DNA from: Thalassotalea crassostreae
Lineage (GTDB): Bacteria > Pseudomonadota > Gammaproteobacteria > Enterobacterales > Alteromonadaceae
NCBI RefSeq assembly: GCF_001831495.1
Contig: NZ_CP017689.1
Location: 1,798,001-1,862,000, forward strand
Direction of reading: 5' to 3'
DNA: 64,000 bases
Each line of letters starts with the position of its first letter. Position 1 is the first letter of the stretch. Shown piece after piece: positions 9,334 through 18,988 of the stretch. The notes below the pieces were generated by a model. That model made no database searches. It was not told the origin of the DNA and saw nothing but the letters and a program-made list of their open reading frames with translations. A program made the translations under genes and the position numbers.

Positions 9334-9663
9334 AGTTCCCTCTGATAAACTAAAACACTAAATGATGCGTTATCGAAGTAATTATAGATGATGAACAGAT
9401 GAACACAAATACAGGGAGTTTGGCACTAAATAATAAACTTTATAAAAGCACTAAATGAGTAATATTGGTAAAACTAATGTGACTCACAAGACAATAAAAA
9501 TACTTTTGTTGGCATAATTTAAACTTTCGCTAACGTATTGTTTTTGCATTGATTGCAAATTGCCTTTAGATATCCTAAAATTGCACGCTTTTATGAATGT
9601 GGTTGAACCCCATTTTTTATTGTCCTGCTTGAAAAACTTGCAGGGATTTATACACAAATACAA
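9334..9663. other. Intergenic region and upstream thrS leader
   Basis: Between two divergent genes. It contains the start-side region of the kinase and the thrS transcript leader. CCTGC (9624-9628) can pair with GCAGG (9640-9644) as a short hairpin upstream of the anticodon-like hairpin. This could correspond to the upstream structured domain of the E. coli thrS operator, but the evidence for that is weak. No ORF with coding character was seen. Confidence 0.4.
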
Positions 9664-9684
9664 GTGACATCTCGTATGTGTCAC
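9664..9684 (+). promoter_or_regulatory. thrS translational operator: anticodon-arm mimic
   Basis: A 7-bp stem (9664-9670 with 9678-9684, one G-U pair) closes the 7-base loop CTCGTAT. The loop matches a tRNA anticodon loop position by position, with U at 33 and CGU at 34-36, the anticodon of tRNA-Thr(CGU). It ends 7 bases before the thrS ribosome site GAGGA (9692-9696). In E. coli, ThrRS binds such a mimic in its own mRNA leader and blocks ribosome binding; the same feedback is inferred here. Confidence 0.8.
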
Positions 9685-9702
9685 CACTGTTGAGGAATTA
9701 TT

Positions 9703-11613
9703 ATGCCAATTATTACTCTCCCTGACGGCAGTCAGCGTAGTTTCGAAGAATCTGTTTCTATCATGAACGTTGCATTAGATATCGGCCCTGGTTTAGCAAA
9801 AGCTACCATCGCAGGCCGTATTAATGGCGAATTAAAAGATGCATGCGAACTAATCACCGAAGATTCTGAATTACAACTTATCACTAGTAAAGATGCTGAA
9901 GGGTTAGAGATCATTCGTCATTCTTGCGCACATTTATTAGGTCATGCAATTAAGCAACTTTATCCTGATGTAAAAATGGCGATTGGACCGACAATTGAAA
10001 ACGGTTTCTACTACGACATCGACTTAGACGAAAAATTAAATGATGACGATTTAGAAAAACTTTCTAAGCGTATGACCGAACTTGCACGCACTGGCTACGA
10101 AGTTGTTAAGAAAACGGGTTCTTGGCAGGATGCAGTTGATGCGTTCACGGAACGAGATGAGCCGTACAAATTAGAAATTCTTAACGAGAACATCGACAAA
10201 TCAGATACGCCGGCGTTATATCATCATCAAGAATATATTGATATGTGTCGTGGTCCTCACGTACCAAGCATGCGTCATTGTCACCACTTTAAGCTTATGA
10301 GTGTTGCCGGTGCATACTGGCGTGGTAACTCAGACAATAAGATGTTGCAGCGTATCTATGGCACAGCATGGGCTGATAAGAAACAACTTAAGGCATATAT
10401 CCAACGTTTAGCGGAAGCTGAAAAACGCGATCACCGTAAAATCGGTAAAACGTTAGACTTGTTCCATTGGCAAGAAGAAGCACCTGGCATGGTGTTTTGG
10501 CACAATGATGGTTGGACGATTTATACTGAATTAGAAAAGTTTGTGCGTGAAAAACTGCACGAATATGACTACGACGAAGTTAAAGCGCCAATGATGATGG
10601 ACCGCACTTTGTGGGAAAAATCAGGTCACTGGGGTAAGTATAAAGACGCCATGTTCACGACTGAGTCTGAAAAGCGTGAATACGCTATCAAACCAATGAA
10701 CTGTCCAGGGCACGTACAAATCTTTAACCAAGGTTTAAAATCGTACCGTGATTTACCGCTTAGAATCGCTGAATTTGGCTGTTGTCACCGTAACGAACCA
10801 TCGGGTTCTTTGCACGGTTTAATGCGTGTTCGTGGATTTACTCAAGATGATGCACATATTTTCTGTACTGAAGATCAAGTACAAGCGGAAGTGACTAAAT
10901 GTATCGATATGGTTTATGACGTATATGGTTCATTTGGTTTTGAAGATATCGTTGTAAAACTTTCTACTCGTCCTGAAAACCGTATAGGTAGTGATGAAGT
11001 ATGGGATAAAGCGGAGCAGGGCTTAGCCAAAGCATTATCTGATGCCGGTATCGAATTCGAATATTTACCAGGTGAAGGTGCGTTTTACGGCCCTAAAATT
11101 GAATTCACATTAATGGATTGTTTAGGTCGAGCGTGGCAATGTGGTACAGTACAACTAGATTTTGCTTTACCAGAGCGTTTAGGCGCAACTTATGTTGGTG
11201 AAGATAACGAACGTTATACGCCAGTTATGATCCACCGAGCGATTTTAGGTTCATTAGAACGTTTTATTGGCATATTGATCGAAGAATATACTGGTAAGTT
11301 CCCAACGTGGTTATCGCCAATTCAAGTTTCAGTGATGAATATTACTGATAAACATGGCGAATATTGTAGCCAAGTTGTAAAAAAATTGAAAGAAAACGGC
11401 TTTAGAGCAAAAGCGGACTTGCGTAATGAGAAAATAGGCTTTAAAATCCGCGAGCATACTTTAAAACGTGTTCCTTATTTACTTGTAGTAGGTGATCAGG
11501 AAATGGAAGCAGGTGAAATTGCTGTTCGTACACGTTCTGGTGAAGATTTAGGAAAATTGTCGGTGGATGATTTTATCGCTAAACTTAGCGAAGAAGTTAA
11601 AACACGGGCGTAA
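9703..11613 (+). CDS. thrS: Threonyl-tRNA synthetase
   Basis: 636 residues, full length. It charges tRNA-Thr in the cytosol. Domains: TGS (1-61), the tRNA-SAD editing domain with [10 protein letters not shown] near residue 71, and the class II catalytic core (about 240-530) with motif 2 around [15 protein letters not shown] and motif 3 around [12 protein letters not shown]. The anticodon-binding domain follows (about 535-636). Cys in the GPGHV-like PMNCPGHV segment is the zinc ligand position. It is the first gene of the thrS-infC-rpmI-rplT translation operon and is likely autoregulated through the hairpin at 9664-9684. Confidence 0.98.
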   Translation: MPIITLPDGSQRSFEESVSIMNVALDIGPGLAKATIAGRINGELKDACELITEDSELQLITSKDAEGLEIIRHSCAHLLGHAIKQLYPDVKMAIGPTIENGFYYDIDLDEKLNDDDLEKLSKRMTELARTGYEVVKKTGSWQDAVDAFTERDEPYKLEILNENIDKSDTPALYHHQEYIDMCRGPHVPSMRHCHHFKLMSVAGAYWRGNSDNKMLQRIYGTAWADKKQLKAYIQRLAEAEKRDHRKIGKTLDLFHWQEEAPGMVFWHNDGWTIYTELEKFVREKLHEYDYDEVKAPMMMDRTLWEKSGHWGKYKDAMFTTESEKREYAIKPMNCPGHVQIFNQGLKSYRDLPLRIAEFGCCHRNEPSGSLHGLMRVRGFTQDDAHIFCTEDQVQAEVTKCIDMVYDVYGSFGFEDIVVKLSTRPENRIGSDEVWDKAEQGLAKALSDAGIEFEYLPGEGAFYGPKIEFTLMDCLGRAWQCGTVQLDFALPERLGATYVGEDNERYTPVMIHRAILGSLERFIGILIEEYTGKFPTWLSPIQVSVMNITDKHGEYCSQVVKKLKENGFRAKADLRNEKIGFKIREHTLKRVPYLLVVGDQEMEAGEIAVRTRSGEDLGKLSVDDFIAKLSEEVKTRA

Positions 11614-11653
11614 TTAGGGCGAATGCCCATTTAGTTCTTTGGAGGAACAGACT

Positions 11654-12196
11654 ATTAAAGGTGGTCAAAGAGGCGGTCAAAAAGAACCGCAACATAAATT
11701 AAATGAATTAATCACAGCTGAAGAAATTCGTTTAGTTGGTTTGGAAGGTGAGCCGTTAGGCATAGTTTCATTAAATGAAGCATTAGACGCTGCTGAACAA
11801 GCAGGTGTTGATCTGGTAGAAATCAGTCCAACAGCCAAACCGCCAGTCTGTCGAGTAATGGATTACGGTAAGTTCTTATACGAGAAAGCGAAAGAACTTA
11901 AAGAACAACGTAAGAAGCAAAAACAGGTTCAGGTTAAGGAAATTAAATTCCGTCCTGGAACTGACGAAGGCGACTATCAGGTGAAACTACGCAACCTGAA
12001 GCGCTTTTTAGAAGGTGGTGACAAGGCAAAGGTAACATTACGTTTCCGCGGTCGAGAAATGGCCCACCAGGAGTTAGGTATCGAACTTTTAAATCGTGTT
12101 AAAAAGGATTTAGAAGAAATCGCAAGTTGCGAATCATTCCCGAAAAGGGTTGAGGGTCGACAAATGATTATGGTACTAGCTCCAATTAAAAGATAA
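11654..12196 (+). CDS. infC: Translation initiation factor IF-3, AUU start
   Basis: 180 residues from ATT at 11654. IF-3 binds the 30S subunit and checks start-codon/initiator-tRNA pairing. A TTG at 11639 is in frame, but it overlaps the Shine-Dalgarno GGAGG (11641-11645). ATT lies 8 bases after GGAGG and opens the protein at IKGG, as E. coli infC does. Rare AUU starts make infC self-limiting, because IF-3 rejects them. The N-domain includes EAGVD-type [22 protein letters not shown]; the C-domain holds [21 protein letters not shown]. Operon neighbours are thrS (40 bp upstream) and rpmI. Confidence 0.95.
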   Translation: MKGGQRGGQKEPQHKLNELITAEEIRLVGLEGEPLGIVSLNEALDAAEQAGVDLVEISPTAKPPVCRVMDYGKFLYEKAKELKEQRKKQKQVQVKEIKFRPGTDEGDYQVKLRNLKRFLEGGDKAKVTLRFRGREMAHQELGIELLNRVKKDLEEIASCESFPKRVEGRQMIMVLAPIKR

Positions 12197-12212
12197 TTTC
12201 TGGTCTAAAAGT

Positions 12213-12246
12213 AAAAAGGCCTTTTGTGAAAACATCAGGTCTTTTT
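12213..12246 (+). terminator. Attenuator- or terminator-like hairpin after infC
   Basis: AAAAAGGCC (12213-12221) pairs fully, with one G-U, with GGTCTTTTT (12238-12246). The U-stretch is part of the stem. It sits just after the infC stop and ahead of rpmI, so it may trim readthrough between the two, or take part in the L20 control leader. Confidence 0.45.
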
Positions 12247-12262
12247 CACCATTGTTATCTTT

Positions 12263-12290
12263 TTTATCAAACGTTTTGCAGTTTGATAAA
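12263..12290 (+). promoter_or_regulatory. Hairpin in the rpmI-rplT leader
   Basis: A perfect 10-bp stem, TTTATCAAAC (12263-12272) with GTTTGATAAA (12281-12290), and an 8-base loop, about 90 bases before rpmI. In E. coli, L20 represses rpmI-rplT by binding a structured infC-rpmI leader that mimics its 23S rRNA site. This hairpin is a candidate part of an equivalent operator; the L20 site itself was not identified. Confidence 0.4.
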
Positions 12291-12379
12291 CTAACCGGTA
12301 GCAGAGGCTTAGCAAGTGATTCGAAAGGATCCGCCCCATGTTACTTAATTTAAGGCATCAACAATGCGGAGTTATATCC

Positions 12380-12583
12380 ATGCCTAAGAACAAAATGAAA
12401 AGCAATAAAGGTGCTGCAAAGCGCTTTAAAAAGACTGCCTCTGGTGGTTTTAAATGCAAACAAGCCGGTCTACGTCACATCTTAACTAAGAGACGTACTA
12501 AGGTTAAGCGTCACTTACGTGCTAAATCAATGGTTGCTGCGTCTGATATTAAATCAGTAGTTGCAATGTTGCCTTACGCTTAA
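12380..12583 (+). CDS. rpmI: 50S ribosomal protein L35
   Basis: 67 residues from the ATG at 12380; the frame is open further upstream, but L35 proteins begin MPK. A GCGGAG ribosome site lies about 9 bases ahead. Very basic, with the family landmarks [10 protein letters not shown] and [18 protein letters not shown]35 is a small structural protein of the large ribosomal subunit. It is followed 19 bp later by rplT, in the invariant rpmI-rplT pair. Confidence 0.97.
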   Translation: MPKNKMKSNKGAAKRFKKTASGGFKCKQAGLRHILTKRRTKVKRHLRAKSMVAASDIKSVVAMLPYA

Positions 12584-12599
12584 TTAATAGGAGATATAG

Positions 12600-12956
<357 letters not shown>

Positions 12957-12972
12957 TTCAGTAAAAGACTTT

Positions 12973-13000
12973 AGAAAAGGACGCGTTAGCGTCCTTTTCT
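12973..13000 (+). terminator. Rho-independent terminator of the thrS-rplT operon
   Basis: A perfect 12-bp stem AGAAAAGGACGC / GCGTCCTTTTCT with loop GTTA, then TCTTTT. Confidence 0.93.
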
Positions 13001-13154
13001 TCTTTTAGAAGTGCATTAAACTCAAATTAAATAAATTAGTGCTTTTGTAAAAGAAGAAAATAGAATAATAATTAGCTTCACTAATTATTTTTGAAACTGA
13101 CGATAAGCATAAACACCGTGCTTATGGAAAACTGATAAACTGCTGGGATCAACT

Positions 13155-14258
13155 ATGACCATTGCTAACAAAGTATTAGCTGTAAACAACGACCTTCCAA
13201 TTAAAACCAATTTACCTGTGCATAGCGGTAAAGTACGTTCTGTATACTGGTTAACTGCTGAAGATTCAAAACGCTTAATTGAAGAAAAAGGCTATAACGT
13301 TCCTTTAACGACAGAACTTGCCATTATGGTTATCTCTGATCGAATCTCAGCTTTTGATTGTATATGGCACGGAGAAGGCGGCCTAAAAGGTGTTCCTGGT
13401 AAAGGCGCTGCGCTAAACGCTATTTCAAATCATTGGTTTAAACTGTTTAAAGAGCAGGGCCTAGCAGATAGTCATATTCTTGATATTCCTCATCCGTTCG
13501 TATGGATTGTACAAAAAGCTAAACCAGTGATGATCGAAGCGATTTGTCGTAATTACATTACTGGCTCTATGTGGCGTGCCTATGAAAAAGGTGAACGCGA
13601 ATTCTGCGGTATTCAATTACCAGAAGGTTTAGCTAAAGACAGCAAATTGGCAGAGCTTTTACAAACACCATCAACGAAAGGCATTTTAGAAGGTATCCCT
13701 GGCGTACCTGCTCAAGATGACGTTAATATTACCCGTAAGAATATTGAAGATAACTTTGCAGCCTTTAACTTCAAATCTGCCGATGATATCTCACTTTACG
13801 AAAAGTTATTAACGCAGGGTTTCGATGTGATTTCTGCTGAACTTGCAAAAATCGAACAAATCTTTGTTGATACCAAATTTGAATTTGGTTACGTAAAAGA
13901 CGTAGCGGGCAATGATAAACTGATTTATATGGATGAAGTCGGTACGCCTGATTCGTCGCGTATTTGGGATGAGCAGCAATATAAAGCAGGCAACATTGTA
14001 GAAAATTCTAAAGAAGGCTTCCGTCAATTATTACTTAATCACTTCCCTGATCCTGACATCTTATTGAATAAAGATCGTATGGAAGAGCGTGAAGGTTTAG
14101 CGCGAGATAATGCATTGCCAGTATCGGTATTAATGGCGGTGTCTGACACTTATACTGGAATTGCTGAAAAGATCACCGGCGAGAAAATTGTTATCTCTGA
14201 TGATCCAAAAGCTGAAATTATCGAAATACTACGTAAAGAGTACAACTTGATTGACTAA
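13155..14258 (+). CDS. purC: SAICAR synthase (long form)
   Basis: 367 residues, the longer PurC type seen in Vibrio and Shewanella (the E. coli form is 237). It joins aspartate to CAIR using ATP, step eight of purine synthesis. Motifs: [10 protein letters not shown] for the nucleotide loop near residue 23, [12 protein letters not shown] near 72, [20 protein letters not shown] near 128 and [13 protein letters not shown] near 266. Monocistronic, with its own terminator. A 7-bp dyad, ATAAGCA/TGCTTAT at 13103-13125, lies upstream, but a PurR box is not evident. Confidence 0.95.
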   Translation: MTIANKVLAVNNDLPIKTNLPVHSGKVRSVYWLTAEDSKRLIEEKGYNVPLTTELAIMVISDRISAFDCIWHGEGGLKGVPGKGAALNAISNHWFKLFKEQGLADSHILDIPHPFVWIVQKAKPVMIEAICRNYITGSMWRAYEKGEREFCGIQLPEGLAKDSKLAELLQTPSTKGILEGIPGVPAQDDVNITRKNIEDNFAAFNFKSADDISLYEKLLTQGFDVISAELAKIEQIFVDTKFEFGYVKDVAGNDKLIYMDEVGTPDSSRIWDEQQYKAGNIVENSKEGFRQLLLNHFPDPDILLNKDRMEEREGLARDNALPVSVLMAVSDTYTGIAEKITGEKIVISDDPKAEIIEILRKEYNLID

Positions 14259-14281
14259 CATCAAGCGATAACAAGCCAAAT

Positions 14282-14310
14282 AAAAACGCTGCACCTGCAG
14301 CGTTTTTTTT
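14282..14310 (+). terminator. Rho-independent terminator after purC
   Basis: AAAAACGCTGCA / TGCAGCGTTTTT with a 2-base CC turn (tightest pairing probably leaves a 4-base loop), followed by a run of eight T residues. Confidence 0.93.
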
Positions 14311-14469
14311 ATGAAAAAAAATAGTGCTTATGCGTTAAGTGCATTTTGCTTGATAAGTAATATTCATTGGAGGTATTTTTAAATAAGCATAAAATTTAAG
14401 CATAAAGTTAATCAAGGCAACTTTTAACTTCAATCTTATGTAATGTTCTATTTAAACTAGGTAAAGAAA

Positions 14470-15534
14470 ATGAAAAAATTAATTTTAGCTTCAGTAATTG
14501 GATTAAGCTTTTTATCCGTGTCAGCAAATGCATCTGAAGATGTGACTAGCAGTCTAAAAGATTTCTACTCTGACAACGGCACAATCGCAACGATGGATAA
14601 CTACCCAACACTTGAAACGGCACGTCAAATGGTTAAAAACCAGGATATTGCAGGTGTTAACAATATTCGTCATAAACGAGTTTTAACTCCGACAGACGAA
14701 CAACCAGTCGTACGTATGAACCGTGATACGTTTTATTCATTTGCAACCGTTGATGTATCAAAGGGCGCATATATACAAATGCCTAAAATACCAGAAGGCA
14801 AATATATGTCTGTGGAAGTGATTACTGAAGATCACCGCATTCAACCAATGTTCTACGGTGAAGGTAAATTCAACTTAACAACGCATACCGGTAACCATGT
14901 TGCTTTAGTTATTCGTCTTGATGCTACTTTTAGCAAAGAGGATGTGTATAAATATCAAGACCAAATGAAGGTGGTTGCAAAATCTGACACGCCTTTCACA
15001 ACCGTTCATGTTGATAAAGAATCTTTTCATGCGGTTGAAAAAAGCTTAAAAGCGAAAATGCCTGAGCTATTAAAAACAGGTGGGCCGGAAGCAACTTTTG
15101 GTATGTTTACCGCGCCAACAGATTCATCTAAAGAGCTATTTATTAAAGAAAAATATGCGGTAGGTGCTGCAATTGGTTGGGGTGGTGCACAGTTAGTTGA
15201 TAATGTTTATGAAGTATCCGGTAACTATCCAATGGATAAATGTCACCAAATGACGTTTGAAGATCCGGAAAACAAAGCTTTCTGGTCGGTAACTGTTTAT
15301 AACAAACAAGGTTTTATGTTCGGTGAATTAGCGAATATCAGTTCAAATACTGCGGAAAGAAATGATGATGGAACATATACGGTTAGCTTTGGTTGTGGTG
15401 TAGACGCGATTAATAATATTCCTACTCAAAATGATTCAGGTGTATTTAACTTAGCGATGCGACACTACATTCCATCAGATAGAGTGCGCATTAGAAACTA
15501 CCGCTTGATCCCGCTTGTAAAAGCTGTTGACTAA
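14470..15534 (+). CDS. Secreted DUF1254/DUF1214 protein
   Basis: 354 residues with a clear Sec signal peptide (basic MKK, hydrophobic core, cleavage after SANA near residue 22), so periplasmic or exported. A DUF1254-type part (about 60-165, with PVVRMNRDTFYSFATVDVS) is followed by a DUF1214-type part (about 245-354, with FWSVTVYNKQGFMFGE and a closing RHYIPSDRVRIRNYRLIP). The pair is widespread and of unknown function. It stands alone, and shares a bidirectional terminator with the convergent mltD. Confidence 0.85.
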   Translation: MKKLILASVIGLSFLSVSANASEDVTSSLKDFYSDNGTIATMDNYPTLETARQMVKNQDIAGVNNIRHKRVLTPTDEQPVVRMNRDTFYSFATVDVSKGAYIQMPKIPEGKYMSVEVITEDHRIQPMFYGEGKFNLTTHTGNHVALVIRLDATFSKEDVYKYQDQMKVVAKSDTPFTTVHVDKESFHAVEKSLKAKMPELLKTGGPEATFGMFTAPTDSSKELFIKEKYAVGAAIGWGGAQLVDNVYEVSGNYPMDKCHQMTFEDPENKAFWSVTVYNKQGFMFGELANISSNTAERNDDGTYTVSFGCGVDAINNIPTQNDSGVFNLAMRHYIPSDRVRIRNYRLIPLVKAVD

Positions 15535-15576
15535 TGTTTTAACGCATTAAGAAAATCTATATGTAGTAAAAATATA

Positions 15577-15603
15577 AAAGGCCGCTTCAATAAAGCGGCC
15601 TTT
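15577..15603. terminator. Bidirectional terminator
   Basis: AAAGGCCGCTT / AAGCGGCCTTT with loop CAATA. It has A- and T-rich flanks on both sides and serves the + strand DUF1254 gene and the - strand mltD. Confidence 0.9.
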
Positions 15604-15629
15604 GTTTTCATTGCTCTAAACAAAGTTGA

Positions 15630-17273
15630 CTAGATACTGGTAATATTTACTGATAACTTTAATAACTGACCTGGTTGCAGGTAGGTCTTTCTATTTAAGT
15701 TGTTCCATTTTTCAATATCGGAAATCTTAACTTTAAACTTATTGGCAATACGCGCTAACGAGTCACCAGAGCGTACTTTATAGTTAATATTGCGCATTAC
15801 CTTATTGGTAGATACTTGCGTGTTAGTAGGTGTTTGAGCGACTGTTACCGGCTTATTACCTTTCCAAATCGTTAACTTTTGACCTAAACGCAGCATGTCT
15901 TTTGGCGCGAAACCATTCCATTTAGCTATGTCTGTCGATTTAACTCTGTACTTACGACCTAAATCCCAAAGGTTATCTCCGTTTTTAACAACATGTATGA
16001 GCTTATCGCCACTGCCTTTTTTCGACAGTTTAGTTTTGCGTACTTGTTCATAAGTTTTGTAACGATCGAGTGATTGTGCTGCCGTTGGAATTAATAAGTA
16101 TTTGCCGGCGCGAATATTATTATTGGCTAAGCTATTGGCTTCTTTTACAACGGTAACCGTGGTATTAAAACGTTTGGCGATAACACTTAAGCTGTCACCG
16201 TTTTTAATTTGATAACGCTGCCATGATAATCGTTCGTTGTCTTTTAATTTTGATAGACCAAGCTTAAACTTTTCTACTTTATTGTTTGGAATTAGAAGAT
16301 TATGCGGGCCATTTGGTGCTGTAGCCCAACGATTAAAACCAGGATTTAATGCGTGCAATTCATCAATAGTTAAACCCGCTAAATCAGCGGCTAATGCTAA
16401 ATCTAACTGTGAACCAATATCGATACTGCTGATCACTGATTTGTTATCAATAGCGTATAAGCTAACATCAAAATCTTTCGGGCGTTTAACAATATCAGCA
16501 AGTGCAAGTAACTTAGGCACGTAGTCTCTTGTTTCCCTAGGTAAGCTAAGATTCCAAAAATCAGTTGGTTTGCCTTTACGAGCATTATCTTTAACAGCGC
16601 GAGCTACTCGGCCTTCACCAGAGTTATATGCTGCAAGTGCTAACAACCAGTCTCCATCGAAACGTTTATGTAAATAACGTAAGAACTTCATTGCTGCTTG
16701 AGTTGATGCAGCGACATCTCGACGACCGTCGTACCACCAATCTTGCTTTAAGCCAAACTGCTTACCGGTGCTTGATAAAAATTGCCACATTCCCGATGCA
16801 CTGCCGTGCGAGTAAGCAAATGGGTCATAGGCACTCTCTACGATTGGAAGTAAAACAAGTTCCATAGGCATATCGTATCGTTCGATCTCTTCAACAATAT
16901 GATGAATGAAAGGCTCCGCTCGTTTTGCGACACGATCCATATAAGCACCGTGTTTTGCGTACCAGTTACGCTGGGCGATTACTTTTCTATTTTGTGGAAT
17001 TTCAAAAGTGAAATCATCTCGAATACGCTGCCAAATATCATTAGAAATGACTAAGGTTTCGTTATCGGATAGAGGTACCTGTACGTCTGCTTTTGGATGA
17101 ATGACATTGGCTGTTTCATCGGCTAATAACGCTTCATAAATGTCACCATTTTGCGCGATATCTAATGCTTGTTCTTCGTCAATGTTCGACTCTGCAACTT
17201 CGTCTTGCTCTGCCGTTAGGTTTTGACAACCGACCAATAATGTAAAGGAAAGGGGAAATAATAGTTTCTTCAT
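15630..17273 (-). CDS. mltD: Membrane-bound lytic murein transglycosylase D with three LysM domains
   Basis: 547 residues. A lipoprotein signal peptide ends in LLVGC (Cys16). The GH23 lytic transglycosylase domain spans about residues 105-260. Catalytic Glu is in LLPIVESAYDPFAYS, with SGMWQFLSSTGKQFGL and AAYNSGEGRV further on. Three peptidoglycan-binding LysM repeats follow, each with a (K/R)xGDxL start, at about 345-390, 425-468 and 497-541. It cleaves glycan strands to 1,6-anhydro-muropeptides during wall turnover. E. coli MltD has two LysM repeats. It lies 53 bp downstream of gloB on the same strand. Confidence 0.96.
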   Translation of the reverse strand: MKKLLFPLSFTLLVGCQNLTAEQDEVAESNIDEEQALDIAQNGDIYEALLADETANVIHPKADVQVPLSDNETLVISNDIWQRIRDDFTFEIPQNRKVIAQRNWYAKHGAYMDRVAKRAEPFIHHIVEEIERYDMPMELVLLPIVESAYDPFAYSHGSASGMWQFLSSTGKQFGLKQDWWYDGRRDVAASTQAAMKFLRYLHKRFDGDWLLALAAYNSGEGRVARAVKDNARKGKPTDFWNLSLPRETRDYVPKLLALADIVKRPKDFDVSLYAIDNKSVISSIDIGSQLDLALAADLAGLTIDELHALNPGFNRWATAPNGPHNLLIPNNKVEKFKLGLSKLKDNERLSWQRYQIKNGDSLSVIAKRFNTTVTVVKEANSLANNNIRAGKYLLIPTAAQSLDRYKTYEQVRKTKLSKKGSGDKLIHVVKNGDNLWDLGRKYRVKSTDIAKWNGFAPKDMLRLGQKLTIWKGNKPVTVAQTPTNTQVSTNKVMRNINYKVRSGDSLARIANKFKVKISDIEKWNNLNRKTYLQPGQLLKLSVNITSI

Positions 17274-17326
17274 GAACGCTCTTATAATAGTTATATGTAC
17301 AAATTAAGGAGGCTTACACGTTGATC

Positions 17327-18109
17327 TTAAAAATTATCTTTTAGTTGTCTGATTATAGCAAAAACATCTACGTCATTTTGCAATAATTTAGAACTTTTTT
17401 GCTGTGCAGTGGCAATAACTTCTTGATGCTGACAGCGAACAAATGGATTAATTAGTTTCTCGCGCTCAATTGTCGTCGGAATCGTTGAGATGCCTTGCGC
17501 TCTATCACTGAGCACTTTTTCATAGTAATCAGTTAATTGACTATTATTTGGCTCAATAGTTCGAGCGAATTTCAAATTTGCCAATGTATATTCATGGGCA
17601 CAATACACTTTAGTTTGAGCGGGCAAAGCGGCCAATTTGTTTAGTGAAGATAACATTTGCGCCGGTGTACCTTCAAATAAGCGGCCACATCCACCTGAAA
17701 ACATAGTGTCACCACAAAACAGATGCTTATCATCATAATATGCAATGTGGCCTAGAGTGTGTCCTGGAAGCTCAACAACGTTAAACGTATACTTATCAAG
17801 AACTTCAATATTATCGCCTTCATTGACTGCTATTTCCACAGTTGATTGTGCTTCTTTTGCTGGACCATAAATGGTTAAAGACTGATTATGGTGCTCTGCA
17901 AACTGCTTAAGCTGTTTTACACCGCCGACATGATCATGATGGTGATGAGTGATCAAAATAGTGGTTAAGTTAAGCTTGTTTTTCTTTATAAATTCGATAC
18001 ATACGTCAGCATCACCAGGATCGACTAAAGCACAATCTGAACTTGCGCTCGATGTTAAACACCATATATAGTTATCATTAAAAGCAGGAATTGCTGTAAT
18101 TGTCAGCAT
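17327..18109 (-). CDS. gloB: Hydroxyacylglutathione hydrolase (glyoxalase II)
   Basis: 260 residues. It hydrolyses S-lactoylglutathione to D-lactate and glutathione, the second step of methylglyoxal detoxification. A metallo-beta-lactamase fold with the dinuclear metal motif THHHHDHVGG near residue 54, the later metal ligands PGHTLGH near 115, D in FCGDTMF near 133 and H in YCAHEYT near 170. The gloB-mltD order with a divergent YafS-like methyltransferase matches the E. coli neighbourhood. Confidence 0.97.
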   Translation of the reverse strand: MLTITAIPAFNDNYIWCLTSSASSDCALVDPGDADVCIEFIKKNKLNLTTILITHHHHDHVGGVKQLKQFAEHHNQSLTIYGPAKEAQSTVEIAVNEGDNIEVLDKYTFNVVELPGHTLGHIAYYDDKHLFCGDTMFSGGCGRLFEGTPAQMLSSLNKLAALPAQTKVYCAHEYTLANLKFARTIEPNNSQLTDYYEKVLSDRAQGISTIPTTIEREKLINPFVRCQHQEVIATAQQKSSKLLQNDVDVFAIIRQLKDNF

Positions 18110-18213
18110 GTGGCACCTTTTTCTAGCTTGCTAAAATAGACCTTTAATCTGAGTATACATCGCAGTACACGCAATTTGAACGATAAAAACACACAATAGG
18201 CTATATTTCAACG

Positions 18214-18960
18214 ATGAAACCAGCACTAGCATTTGACAAACCCAAGCAACCATCGCAATGGCGCGATATGCCTAATGGTGAGCTTATTGCTACTCAAATA
18301 GAAGCTGCGCTTGCGCCATGGTGGCAGCGCATATTTGGTTATCATTTATTAAAACTCGGCATGCTTAGCGGTGCTATCAATACGGAAAAGTCGATGGTTG
18401 GTCACCAAGTGGTCGTAGCTGGTCGCCATAAAAACGCTGATGTCGTTGCTGAAATTGATGATTTACCATTTTTGCAACATTCGGTAGATACCTGCTTATT
18501 ACATCATGAATTAGAGTTTTCCGTTGATCCCCATCATTTATTGCGTGAGGCCGATAGGGTACTTATCCCTAATGGCCATATTATTATCTCTGGTTTTAAC
18601 CCAATAAGTTTGTCAGGTTTAAATAAAATTGTGCCTTTTCGACGTCAAGAATTGCCATGGCATGGTCGCTTTTTCACCCCCATGCGGGTGAAAGATTGGT
18701 TGCATTTACTTGGTTATGAAATTCTTGAAGACACGCGTTTCTTGCATTCGTCGCTTCATACGTCCGTAAACCAAGATGGTTGGTGGTTCAAAACTTGGCA
18801 AAAAATTGCCGGTAAATATCTTTCTCGATTTGGTTCGGTTTATGTCATTATCGCCAAAAAGCGAGTTCATCCATTAACACCAATTCGTCCTAAATGGCAA
18901 ATTCGTCCTAAATTTAGGCCGGTAAAAGTGACTACAATGGGCGGCAGTCATCGTACTTAA
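18214..18960 (+). CDS. Class I SAM-dependent methyltransferase, YafS-like
   Basis: 248 residues, divergent from gloB with 104 bp between. The centre (about 80-135) shows a Methyltransf_11-type core: DDLPFLQHSVDTCLLHHELEFSVDP, then LREADRVLIPNGHIIISGFNP. The glycine-rich SAM loop is weak, as in YafS. The C-terminus is basic (RPKWQIRPKFRP). E. coli yafS also lies next to gloB. The substrate is unknown. The ATG at 18214 is the only good start. Confidence 0.85.
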   Translation: MKPALAFDKPKQPSQWRDMPNGELIATQIEAALAPWWQRIFGYHLLKLGMLSGAINTEKSMVGHQVVVAGRHKNADVVAEIDDLPFLQHSVDTCLLHHELEFSVDPHHLLREADRVLIPNGHIIISGFNPISLSGLNKIVPFRRQELPWHGRFFTPMRVKDWLHLLGYEILEDTRFLHSSLHTSVNQDGWWFKTWQKIAGKYLSRFGSVYVIIAKKRVHPLTPIRPKWQIRPKFRPVKVTTMGGSHRT

Positions 18961-18988
18961 TATTGACTCTACTTCCTCTGGGCAAGCA

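Noticed and set aside
13103..13125. PurR operator upstream of purC
   Set aside because: The dyad ATAAGCA/TGCTTAT does not match the PurR consensus. Kept only as a note in the purC entry.
18114..18136. Sigma-54-like TGGCAC upstream of the methyltransferase
   Set aside because: GG to GC distance is 12, incompatible with sigma-54 spacing.
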